Source: Chamaelirium japonicum (Eukaryota > Streptophyta > Magnoliopsida > Liliales > Melanthiaceae). From it: a stretch of 64,000 nucleotides of DNA. Below are positions 47,979 through 59,039 of the stretch, one piece after another (the stretch's first letter is position 1; each line of letters opens with the position of its first letter). A program made the position numbers and the translations under genes. A model generated the notes under the pieces. That model made no database searches and was not told where the DNA came from. It was given only the letters and a program-made list of their open reading frames with translations. The stretch is from NCBI GenBank assembly GCA_947650365.1, contig CANTAL010000127.1:806001-870000 (forward strand), written 5' to 3'.

Positions 47979-49069
47979 TGTACGGGGGGATTTTTCGCTG
48001 GTCCATAAGGGCTGCCTGCAAAACAAAGAAAAGAGAACGTGAGAACGGCTGGCTCCCTTAGGAGCGCAGACCCTCCGACGCTCAAGTCAGTCACAGTGGC
48101 ACCACGGCGAGCTGCGGTATACCAAAGTGGTAGGGAAAAGGAATTCGAACCTGTACTATGGAGCCTGGGGGTGAGCATTTATAGCAATCGGCGACCTACC
48201 GTGGCCCGACACGTGGAGATTCTTCCGGCGCCTTCTAGACCCCCCACGTTCAGGCTCGCGTGGGTCCGACAGTCCTTGGTACTCGCGCCCTGGCATTCTG
48301 TCGTCAAGCCTGCCAGGCGGTTTGAGTGGGGGAGGGAATCTTTCTTGTCGCGGCCAGGTGGCCATTCTGGAATGTTCAAGTCTGGGAGGTCTCGAACTGA
48401 TTCGAGTGAGCTTCCGTGGACCATGTTTGTCCACGTAGCTTCCGTGGGATTTTGACACCTGGCACCCTCTCATACATTGTGGGCGACCTCCGATGGGGAG
48501 CTAATGTGAGCTCGCCCTCCATTGCTCCGCCTTCTCTTCCACATCTATCAAGAGTCGGACCTCGCGGGAGCAACCTCTTCGATAAACTGGGGAATTCTGG
48601 CGAGCTTGGGCGAGCTCCTGAGCGAGCTAGGGGCGAGCTCCTGCGCGAGCTAGGGGCGTTCGCGATGCCGGTCTCTTCGTTATGCATGACGGTCTAACTC
48701 CCGCTATCACTGCCAGCGAGTTCTCGCGCGGGCTTGGCGAACTCCGGGGCGAGCTCCTGAGCGAGCTTAGGCGAGCTCCTGGGTGAGCTTGGCGAGCTCC
48801 GGAGCGAGCTCCTGAGCGAGCTAAGGCGAGCTCCTAGGTGAGCTTGGCGAGCTCCGGGGCGAGCTCCTGAGCGAGCTTAGGCGAGCTCCTGGGTGAGCTT
48901 GGCGAGCTCCTGGGCGATCTCAGGCGAGCTCCATCGAGCTTAGGCGAGCTCCTAAGAGTGCTCTTGGCCTAGGCCCTTTCAGCCTAATGTGGATCTCGCT
49001 CCCTGTCAAGGTGATTTGGTGAGCACGGGGGGGTGCGAACTCCAGGGCAGATTTTAGCTACCCCCAACA
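47979..49069 (-). repeat. 5' LTR of the Tat element
   Basis: 1091 bp, the promoter-bearing LTR in element orientation. TATA box TATAAATG on the minus strand at 48176-48183; G-box CACGTG at 48210-48215, about 27 bp upstream, in the context CCACGTGTCGG, which also fits an ABA-response element core. The 55-bp GAGCTC-rich minisatellite lies at about 48740-48910. It differs from the other LTR at about 20 positions, three of them clustered near its PBS-side end. Confidence 0.95.
48176..48215 (-). promoter_or_regulatory. Core promoter of the Tat 5' LTR
   Basis: TATAAATG (48176-48183) with an upstream CACGTG (48210-48215). A start site is predicted near 48145-48155. The same pair occurs in the 3' LTR and in the left LTR of the shorter element. 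Activity is inferred from motifs only. Confidence 0.55.
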
Positions 49070-52000
49070 GATACATTCGTACGAATGAAGTAGAATGGAT
49101 CGTACGAATGAATTAGAATGGATCGTACGAATGAATTAGAATGAATCATATGAATGAATTAGAATGGATACATTCGAACGAATGAATTAGAATAGATCGT
49201 AGCAATGAATTAGAATGGACCATACGAATGAATTAGAATTGATCGTGCGAATGAATTAGAATGGATTGTACGAATGAATTAGAATGAATACATTCGTGCG
49301 AATGAAGTAGAATGGATCGTACGAATGAATTAGAATGGATCGTACGAATGAATTAGAATGAATCGTACGAATGAATTAGAATGGATACATTCGAACGAAT
49401 GAATTAGAATAGATCGTAGGAATGAATTAGAATGGATCATACGAATGAATTAGAATTGATCGTGCGAATGAATTAGAATGGATTGCACGAATGAATTAGA
49501 ATGGATACATTCGAGCGAATGAAGTTGAATGGATCATACGAATGAATTAGAAATGATCGTGCGAATGAAGTAGAATGGATACATTCGTGCGAATGAAGTA
49601 GAATGGATCGTACGAATGAATTAGAATGGATCGTACGAATGAATTAGAATGGATACATTCGAACGAATGAATTAGAATAGATCGTAGGAATGAATTAGAA
49701 TGGATCATACGAATGAATTAGAATTGATCGTGCGAATAAATTAGAATGGATTGTATGAATGAATTAGAATGGATACATTCGTGCGAATGAAGTAGAATGG
49801 ATCGTACGAATGAATTAGAATGGATCGTACAAATGAATCAGAATGGATCGTATGAATGAATTAGAATGAATCGTACGAATGAATTAGAATGGAAACATTC
49901 GAACGAATGAATTAGAATAGATCGTAGGAATGAATTAGAATGGATCATACGAATGAATTAGAATTGATCGTGCGAGTGAATTAGAATGGATTGTACGAAT
50001 GAATTAGAATGGATACATTCGTGCGAATGAAGTAGAATGGATCGTACGAATGAATTAGAATGGATCGTACGAATGAATTAGAATGGATACATTCGAACGA
50101 ATGAATTAGAATAGATCGTAGGAATGAATTAGTATAGATCATACGAATGAATTAGAATTGATCGTGCGAATGAATTAGAATGGATTGTACGAATAAATTA
50201 GAATGGATACATTCGTGCGAATGAAGTAGAATGGATCGTACGAATGAATTAGAATGGATCGTACGAATGAATTAGAATGGATACATTCGAACGAATGAAT
50301 TAGAATAGATCGTAGGAATGACTTAGAATGGATCATACGAATGAATTAGAATTGATCGTGCGAATGAATTAGAATGGATTGTACGAATGAATTAGAATGG
50401 ATACATTCATGCGAATGAAGTAGAATGGATCGTACGAATGAATTAGAATGGATCGTACGAATGAATCAGAATGGATCGTACGAATGAATTAGAATAAATC
50501 GTACGAAGGAATTAGAATGGAAACATTCGAACGAATGAATTAGAATAGATCGTAGGAATGAATTAGAATGGATCATACGAATGAATTAGAATTGATCTTG
50601 CGAATGAATTAGAATGGATTGTACGAATGAATTAGAATGGATGCATTCGTGCGAATGAAGTAGAATGGATCGTACGAATGAATTAGAATGGATCGTACGA
50701 ATGAATTAGAATGAATCATACGAATGAATTAGAATGGATACATTCGAACGAATGAATTAGAATAGATCGTAGGAATGAATTAGAATGGATCATACGAATA
50801 AATAAGAATTGATCGTGCGAATGAATTAGAATGGATTGCACGAATGAATTAGAATGGATACATTCGTGCGAATGAAGTAGAATGGATCGTACGAATGAAT
50901 TAGAATGGATCGTACGAATGAATTAGAATGAATCGTACGAATGAATTAGAATGGATACATTCGAACGAATGAATTAGAATAGATCGTAGGAATGAATTAG
51001 AATGGATCATATGAATGAATTAGAATTGATCGTGCGAATGAATTGATGTAGAATGAAGTAGAATGAATTAGAATGGATCGTACGAATGAATTTGAATGGA
51101 TCGTACATGGATTGTACGAATGAATTAGAATGGATACATTCGTGCGAATGAAGTAGAATGGATCGTACGAATGAATTAGAATGGATCGTACGAATGAATT
51201 AGAATTAATCGTACGAATAAATTAGAATAGATACATTCGAACGAATGAATTAGAATAGATCGTAGGAATTAATTAGATTGGATCATACGAATGAATTAGA
51301 ATTGATCGTGCGAATGAATTAGAATGGATTGCACGAATGAATTAGAATGGATACATTCGAGCGAATGAAGTAGAATGGATCGTACTTCGAATTAGAATGG
51401 ATCGTACGAATGAATTAGAATAGATCGTAGGAATGAATTAGAATGGATCATACGAATGAATTAGAATTGATCGTGCGAATGAATTAGAATGGATTGTACG
51501 AATGAATTAGAATGGATACATTCGTGCGAATGAAATAGAATGGATCGTACGAATGAATGAGAATGGATCGTACGAATGAATTAGAATGAATCGTACGAAT
51601 GAATTAGAATGGATACATTCGAACGAATGAATTAGAATAGATCATAGGAATGAATTAGAATGGATCATACGAATGAATTAGAATTGATCGTGCGAATGAA
51701 TTAGAATGGATTGCACGAATGAATTAGAATGGATACATTCATGCGAATGAAGTAGAATGGATCGTACGAATGAATTAGAATGGATCGTACGAATGAATTA
51801 GAATGAATCGTACGAATGAATTAGAATGGATACATTCGAACAAATGAATTAGAATAGATCGTAGGAATGAATTAGAATGGATCATACGAATAAATTAGAA
51901 TTGATCGTGCGAATGAATTAGAATGGATTGTACGAATGAATTAGAATGGATACATTCATGCGAATGAAGTAGAATGGATCGTACGAATGAATTAGAATGG

Positions 52001-53269
52001 ATCGTACGAATGAATTGGAATGAATCGTACGAATGAATTAGAATGGATACATTCGAACGAATGAATTAGAATAGATCGTAGGAATGAATTAGAATAGATC
52101 GTACGAATGAATTAGAATGGATACATTCGAACGAATGAATTAGAATAGATCGTAGGAATGAATTAGAATGGATCATACGAATGAATTAGAATTGATCGTG
52201 CGAATGAATTAGAATGGATTGTACGAATGAATTAGAATGGAAACATTCGTGCGAATGAAGTAGAATGAATCAGAATGGATCGTACGAATGAATTAGAATG
52301 AATCGTACGAATGAATTAGAATGGAAACATTCGAACGAATGAATTAGAATAGATCGTAGGAATGAATTAGAATGGATCATACGAATGAATTAGAATTGAT
52401 CGTGCGAATGAATTAGAATGGATTGTACGAATGAATTAGAATGGATACATTCGTGCGAATGAAGTAGAATGGATCGTACGAATGAATTAGAATGGATCGT
52501 ACGAATGAATCAGAATGGATCGTATGAATGAATTAGAATGAATCGTACGAATGAATTAGAATGGAAACATTCGAACGAATGAATTAGAATAGATCGTAGG
52601 AATGAATTAGAATGGATCATACGAATGAATTAGAAATGATCGTGCGAATGAATTAGAATGGATTGTACGAATGAATTAGAATGGAACATTCGTGCAAATG
52701 AAGTAGAATGGATCGTACGAATGAATTAGAATGGATCGTACGAATGAATTAGAATGAATAGTACAAATGAATTAGAATGGATACATTCGAACGAATGAAT
52801 TAGAATAGATCGTAGGAATGAATTAGAATGGATCATACGAATGAATTAGAATTGATCGTGCGAATGAATTAGAATGGATTGCACGAATGAATTAGAATGG
52901 ATACATTCGTGCGAATGAAGTAGAATGGATCGTACGAATGAATTAGAATGGATCGTACGAATGAATTAGAATGGATACATTCGAACGAATGAATTAGAAT
53001 AGATCGTAGGAATGAATTAGAATAGATCATACGAATGAATTAGAATTGATCGTGCGAATGAATTAGAATGGATTATACGAATGAATTAGAATGGATACAT
53101 TCGTGCGAATGAAGTAGAATGGATCGTACGAATGAGTTAGAATGGATCGTACGAATGAATTAGAATGGATACATTCGAACGAATGAATAAGAATAGATCG
53201 TAGGAATGAATTAGAATGGATCATACGAATGAATTAGAATTGATCGTGCGAATGAATTAGAATGGATTG
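49070..53269 (+). repeat. 23-bp satellite array, block 3 (single orientation)
   Basis: Uninterrupted satellite in the GAATGAATTAGAAT direction for 4.2 kb, with no strand switch. The 217-bp higher-order repeat is mixed with 194- and 240-bp forms. The segment with GGAAACATTCGAAC recurs at 52321 and 52561 lines, an exact 240-bp step with an extra GAATCAG monomer. The first five bases are the GATAC target duplication of the element at left. One scrambled patch lies near 51040-51110. No gene. Confidence 0.97.
53265..53269. repeat. Target-site duplication GATTG, left copy
   Basis: GATTG precedes the solo LTR and recurs at 59040-59044. The flanks join to a perfect GGATTGTAC satellite monomer. Confidence 0.93.
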
Positions 53270-53328
53270 TGTCACGCCCCGGATTTTCCTGCGCATAGAA
53301 AACCCGAGGTGTGATAATTTTGATGATT

Positions 53329-53342
53329 TTTTTTTTTTTTTT
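53329..53342 (+). repeat. Poly-T run in the solo LTR
   Basis: About 15 T residues followed by AT-rich sequence, 60 bp inside the left end of the solo LTR. Confidence 0.8.
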
Positions 53343-53447
53343 GAAAATATTTTTATTTAATCTCCCTTGCTCGGATGGTCCCATCCTCGCAAGGGAGAAC
53401 TAAAAGATTAAAATAGAAGGATAATAACTCGACCATCAAGAGTATCA

Positions 53448-54072
53448 CCTTTGGTGATCAGGAAACCAACTCCCCAACCAAACAAGGACAGGAGACAGTT
53501 CTTGATCACGTAAGAGTGTTACTCTTATGGGAGCACGTAGCTCAGCCTGCAGGGCGAACTAGATATCACATCTACTCAACTGGCCTAGAGGCCCCACGCT
53601 CAGTGTTAGGTTATTAATATTAAAGAGCAGCCGGTATTCAAATGCTTCAGTCCATTTCCACTAAAAGATTACAACTTACATGGACAATCGGTTATAACTA
53701 TTACAGGACTTTCATATGCAACACTTTATAACTATTTACAACTCTCGACCTCTATACGACTGACGACTGCTCCACTTTCGCTCCTACTCTGGCATGCCAA
53801 CTCCGATCGCTCCAGTCTTCAGGGTACACTGCTGCTCCAGCTGTAACTAGCCATCCTTTCGCTCTCTTACTCCATGCTCACGAACCTCGATACCTGAATT
53901 TGGTACATGATAATTCCCAAACCCTGAGTCACTTCGAAAAGGAACGAAGTGACGCAGCGATCACCCCTAAAATATCTTGCATTCTTGTATGAATACTTTT
54001 GGTGATCGTGAAATGCACTCCCCAACCAAACAAGGACAGGAGACACACTTCTTGATCACGCAAGAGTATTAC
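53448..54072 (+). repeat. Dispersed direct repeat pair in the solo LTR
   Basis: A segment of about 78 bp occurs at 53448-53525 and again at 53993-54072. Both contain CTCCCCAACCAAACAAGGAC, then CTTGATCACG, then AAGAGT. The copies are about 547 bp apart and clearly diverged, so the duplication predates this insertion. Confidence 0.85.
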
Positions 54073-55583
54073 TAAAAATACGAAGTAAGATGGCTAATAA
54101 AAATACTTAAACTATAAAAATACTTAAACATGCCACTAAATCACTATGTATTACTTCCACTCATCAACACAACCATGATTGGATCAATTGCTGTTAACCT
54201 TACAATATTTGTTGCAAACCCCAACCAGTGTAACACAGTTTAAAACTCAACGATGTAATCAATGATCATCAGCCCACGACTGATATCACCTTTGTCTTGT
54301 CTTTGAGCCAATAATTCATAACCACAATCAATCGTGATCGATACTATCACAACTTACCAAGCGAACGCACTTAGGATAAGGATCTTGCCGAAGCCACAGA
54401 AACACAAAAGCTAGGGCACACCCTTGCTTTCCTTCGGGTCCGTCGACCCGGAAAAACCGCGACAGTGCACACTCCCGAGCACTCGCGCCCTCACAACCAC
54501 GGTCCGGTAGCGGCGTCATACAGACCAAGCCCCGCCTCCCAACGTCTCATCGGACCACTACTCCCAGCGACATGCCTGATCAAGGCATTCGCTATCTCCG
54601 GACTTTCTTGTGTCCGAACAGGCATGCCTCTCAGGTAAAACAACTAACCGTCCTCGAGTGCCATGCTTGGGACCCGCAGGTCCCCAAGACTCAGTACCGC
54701 AGTACTGGCCCACTAGTGTCAACGACACTCTGCTCTGGCTTCACAATTCCTTATACTAAAGATAGGTACGGGATCCCGACTTTACATTAGATGACCTACT
54801 GTCATCTAAACGATACAAGGATTCTAACGTTACAATACAAACACACAAGTGTACACTAGGTAACCTATTGTCACCTAGAACTGTTGGAATTCTAGCATGC
54901 ACAGTACAAACAAACAGGGGGCCCATTACATACATACACGGGTACAAACATGCACACAGGGGTACAATACACACATACAAGGGTATAACACACTCAAGTC
55001 ATGGCTTGTTCTAAGCCTATTTATTAGGTACCGATCAACTCATCCTTTCATCTTTTTGATTCATGCATCAGCTGAAAATCTTCCAAAATCTCAATTATAT
55101 ATTCTCAAATCTAAAACCATCATGCTGTAATGGCAACCAACCGTTCCTTTTGGAAGAGTCGCCGAAACTTAATTTAGATAATCATTCAGATATAATTTTG
55201 ACATAACTCTATGTCGATATAGCCTGGCTCACAGGGCTAACGAATCTATCACGACACTCAATATGTTTAATCATCATTGAAACTGTGCTACGTGGTAGGT
55301 TCAACTATTTGCATGCGACTACATGACCATCATTTGTGTGCGATTATGGGATCCACCCCCATCCCGCACACGATGATCATGCAGCATTCCGCATGCATGG
55401 ATTGAACCTACCACGTACGTTACATGCCTACGCATCCATAGACGTGGTTTAATTCTTTCTAGTCCTGGCACGAATGCCAGTAGATCAGTCCTGGCCGAAG
55501 CCACACTTGTCTTTAACCTAAACGAATTATCTACTATTTCGATTCGTGCTTTCGTCATACTTATCAGCTTAATCCAATCATTA

Positions 55584-56340
55584 GGGTCATGGACCCTCAA
55601 AATTTGTGTAGGGCCATTGGCCCTTAATTCTAACCTAGGGTCATAGACCCTAAAGGAATCATAGGGTTATTAGCCCTTAAACAAATATAGGGGGATAAGC
55701 CCTCAACAATCATAGGTCCCTTGACCTTATCATAGTCATGGCATTTACAAACATTCATATATCATTTATCCTAAACATGGCATTATCATATTCAAGTGTA
55801 ATTAATTATAGTGTCATAAATCCTAAACATGGCATCATCCTAAACATGTCATCTACTATCTTATACATGTCATTAATTTCTAATTATAGTATCATCATTT
55901 CCAATTGTTATTTATTACTTATAAACACAGCATCATCATATCTTAATTACATACGGGTCACCAGACCCTAATTGCACATGGGTTGTCAAACCCTAACTGT
56001 CGTATGGGTCACCAGACCTTGACTACACTTAAGTTAAAACCCTATTTACATATGGGTTCTCTGAGCCTAATTACCTAAGGGTTTTCAAACCATGATGTAC
56101 TTGGGTTGTCGGATTTTAATCGCATTTGGGTCAACTAGACCTAGGGTACATAGGGGCAAAACCCTAATTCTTGTATGGTTCTCACAACTCTAGTTACATA
56201 TGGGTCATCAGACCTTGGTTATTTATGCGCCATTAAACCATGGTTATCTATGGGCCATTAGACCCTAGTTGTACATGACTCATTAGACCCGGGGTATACA
56301 TGAGTCATTAGACCCTTGTCAGACATGGGTCATTCGACCC
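55584..56340. repeat. Field of short GGGTC/GACCC palindromes in the solo LTR
   Basis: More than fifteen short inverted repeats, mostly spaced 25-35 bp, of the form GGGTC-N3/4-GACCC. Examples: GGGTCATGGACCC at 55584, GGGCCATTGGCCC at 55611, GGGTCATAGACCC at 55638, GGGTCACCAGACCC near 55955 and GGGTTGTCAAACCC near 55980. Several units change both arms together. Units between about 55730 and 55950 are absent or replaced by AT-rich sequence. Some units are decayed. Confidence 0.75.
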
Positions 56341-57536
56341 TGGCTATGGAATTTATTTCAAACTTCTAAGTAGGGTACACCATTCCTAACGATATCAGTT
56401 ACGATTTTTATACGGTGTAGGGTACGGGGAAACTCGGCCCCAAAATAGGTTCAGCCCTCAAAAGGACATGTCTTATAGGTCAAAGTGGACCCCTAAGTAT
56501 TAGAGGGTACTCACTAGATTCTAGTAGCATAGTTAGGTAGGTTTCAAGAATTAGGACCCGTTGTTGCCAGTCTTGCGGTAATCGGAGTCCGAACCGCAAG
56601 TCTGCGATTGATGCGAGATCGACTAAACAAGGCCCCGCTGTAGGGGCATTTTGGTAACTATGACTAGTAGGGTTCAATCTACTGTCAACAAGTAGGTCTC
56701 GAAGTTTGGGACTCATTGCCATCGATTTCACGGTAATTGGTGTCTGATCCTAAAAACTATGGTCGATGAAAGATTTGCTGAACCGGGCCCCAAGTAGGGG
56801 TATTTCGGTAATAACGTTTGGTCGTTGTCAACCCATCGCCAACGAATAGGTCTCGAAGAACCGAGTCCGATGCTGCCAGTTTCGTCTTATTCCGATATTA
56901 GACGGCAAAATAGTAGCCAAAACCGTTTCGATAACTATTTGCCGCTCGGTGGTGGGCCCCGGCCACCTTAAGTGGGGCCCACCCACTAAGTGAAGCCCGA
57001 CCACTCATGTAGCTCTAAGGGCAGCCCACCCAACTATACATAATACCCTATATACACAACCCTTATTTTAATTTCTATATTATTATTTTATTTCCATTTA
57101 ACCCGGGACAAATCCGACAATGACGGATTTGTCCCCTTCTTCTCCAACGAACCGAACCAGTCATGGGGGTTTTGCACCGTGCCGGCTCCACCTCTGGTCC
57201 TCGGTTGTCGTCCCCAGTGCCATCGACGCGAAGAGGGCGCCAAGGGGTACCACTGGAGAGCGACCGCTCGTGCCGGGGTGGTCTAGTTTCTAGCCGCAGG
57301 TGCCGTGGTGTGGAAGTGCATGGTGCATGCATGTGACGATCGCAGGAGTGCACGCGAAGAAAGGAAAATCCGACAGGGTGTAGGGGCTTGCCTTGGGGTG
57401 TCGGAAAGAAGCTGCCGGAGTTGGGTTTGGGGTCGCCATGCGCTCTGTCTGTGGTGCCGTCGCCGAGGGCCGCCGGTTTCGTCGCCGTTGGTGTGCGTAG
57501 GTGGTCGGGGCTCGGCTGCCGTGCGCCTTCCACTCC

Positions 57537-58085
57537 TCTCCTTCTACTTCTTCCTCTCTCCTCTCCTTCTTCTTCTTCCTCTCTCCTCTGGTTTCTCTCT
57601 TTCTTCTCTCTTTTCCTCTCTTTCTCTCTCTTCTGTTGACCGAAAATGGGGGGAGGGGCTTGCCGGGGTCGCCGACACCACCGCGAAGGAGGAGGAGGCC
57701 GGATTCTCCGCCGCCTCCCCCTTTCTTCTCCAATCTCTCTCTTTCTCTCAGACTTCTCTCTCTTTCTCTTCTTTTCTTTCTCTTTCTCTCTCTACAGACC
57801 TCTCTCTCTCTCTCATCTACTTTCTCTCTCTTCTCTCCTCCGAACTCCCTCTCTTGCTCTCTGGTTTCTCTCCTCTCTCTCTCTACCCTCTCTGGTTCCC
57901 CAATGGGTGCTGCCGTTCCGAGGCCAGGGAGAGGGTGGCGCTGGTTTTCAACGGGCTGATGGGAGGGGGTGATGGGCTGATGGGAGGGGGGCCGGGTTTA
58001 ATGGATCTGGTCCCCTCCCTCTCCATTTATCTCCATTACCTCTCTAATTCTCTCTCTCTCCATTGCTCCTTCTCTCTCTCTTTAG
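57537..58085 (+). repeat. Pyrimidine-rich (CT)n-like tracts in the solo LTR
   Basis: Long runs of C and T (TCTCTC, TTCTTCTTC) interrupted by a GC-rich patch around 57645-57715. Frames through it read serine/leucine repeats on plus and lysine/arginine/glutamate on minus, which is low complexity and not a gene. Confidence 0.8.
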
Positions 58086-59039
58086 AGTTTTGGGGCCGGC
58101 CGGGTGGCCAAGAGGACATAGCGCAAAAGTGGCCGGGGTTCAAGGAGATCTGCGGATCGCAACAGGTGGGACTACAGCTGTCATTAATCCCATAATCTCG
58201 TGATCATGAGATCAACGGCTAGGATTCGCACGCGCCTACGAACATGACATCAACGACTAGGATCCACACAAGCATATAAGGCGGTGCGAACCGGATATCA
58301 ACGGCCGAGGTTCGCAACCGCATGGGGTGCGCTCGCAAGACTTCAACGACCTGGATTTGCACACGCAACCATGGCAGAACGACTTTTGAGGGAAGTTCGC
58401 TCAGTGGTGTCCATGCCAGAAGTTGAACAGGGAAACTCTTCAACATGAGAGGATAAGTACAATCGGCTACGAGCCAGTTGATTTTTTATTCATTTGCTAG
58501 AAATTAAAGGGCTTGGTCAGCTGAGCGGGCCCACATGTGTGTCCAACCCATCTAGTGAGACACGTACAAATGGCCCACCGAAACAACTGTCGGGGATCAC
58601 TCGAAAATAATAATCGGCCATAACTCTCAAACCGTACGTCCGATCCCTGCCCGGGACCTGCCGTTGGAAAGATCTCGACTAGACGAACTCACTGGTAGAA
58701 TTTCATAGGGTTTCGATTATCCGATTGATCACATTGAAAATTTATGTCAAAAACTATCTACTATCATAACTTTTCATACAAACGCTTGTTTGACGCGCGG
58801 GACGCGCCAAAGCGGAGGTATCGAAGATACGGACAAACGTATCGTAAAACATTTCTGGAGTTTACGTAAAACAAAACCAGAAATGGAGGAAAACAAAAAC
58901 ATTCGATAAAATGATAAATATACATTAAAATATTTATAAAGGCATCCTTACATTTCACATGGATCATCCTATATATATTAATACATTTATTACATCATTT
59001 ATTCTTAAATAACAGAGGAGGAATTTTAGGGATCTTACA

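Larger units (their letters stand above)
36330..49069 (-). mobile_element. Full-length Ty3/gypsy element of the Tat lineage with antisense ORF
   Basis: A 12,740-bp element on the minus strand: 5' LTR 47979-49069, PBS, gag-protease, pol (RT, RNase H, second RNase H, integrase), a 78-bp minisatellite, a long ORF on the opposite strand, a 145-bp tandem repeat, polypurine tract, 3' LTR 36330-37420. Target duplication GATAC flanks it. The second RNase H, the lack of a chromodomain after integrase and the antisense ORF place it in the Tat lineage (Tat, Retand, Ogre group). The LTRs differ at about 20 of 1091 sites by hand count, roughly 0.7 million years at 1.3e-8 per site per year. It is nearly whole, with about one break, in pol. 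GC content is far above that of the surrounding satellite. Confidence 0.95.
53270..59039. mobile_element. 5.77-kb solo LTR of an unrelated LTR retrotransposon
   Basis: It begins TGTCACGCCCCGGATTTTCC and ends AGGGATCTTACA, with TG/CA ends and a 5-bp target duplication (GATTG). No terminal direct repeat, PBS, polypurine tract, gag or pol is found, so this is a solo LTR left by recombination between the two LTRs of a former element. At 5.77 kb it is very long. The end sequences resemble long LTRs of plant Ty3/gypsy chromoviruses, but the family is not certain. A possible plus-strand TATA box (CCTATATACACAACCC, near 57047) followed by a GC-rich stretch suggests plus orientation. Open frames inside are low-complexity or accidental. 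It is not related in sequence to the two Tat-like elements. Confidence 0.85.

Noticed and set aside
54328-55971. Several 60-90 residue frames in the left half of the solo LTR
   Set aside because: They have no domain, no consistent codon pattern, and overlap each other on both strands.
57305-58195. Plus-strand frame of 296 residues in the solo LTR (and minus 57290-57733)
   Set aside because: It is mostly serine/leucine or lysine/arginine low complexity from CT-repeat DNA. No family is recognised.
53270-59039. A complete small non-coding retroelement instead of a solo LTR
   Set aside because: The first and last few hundred bases share no direct repeat, and no primer-binding site or polypurine tract is visible.
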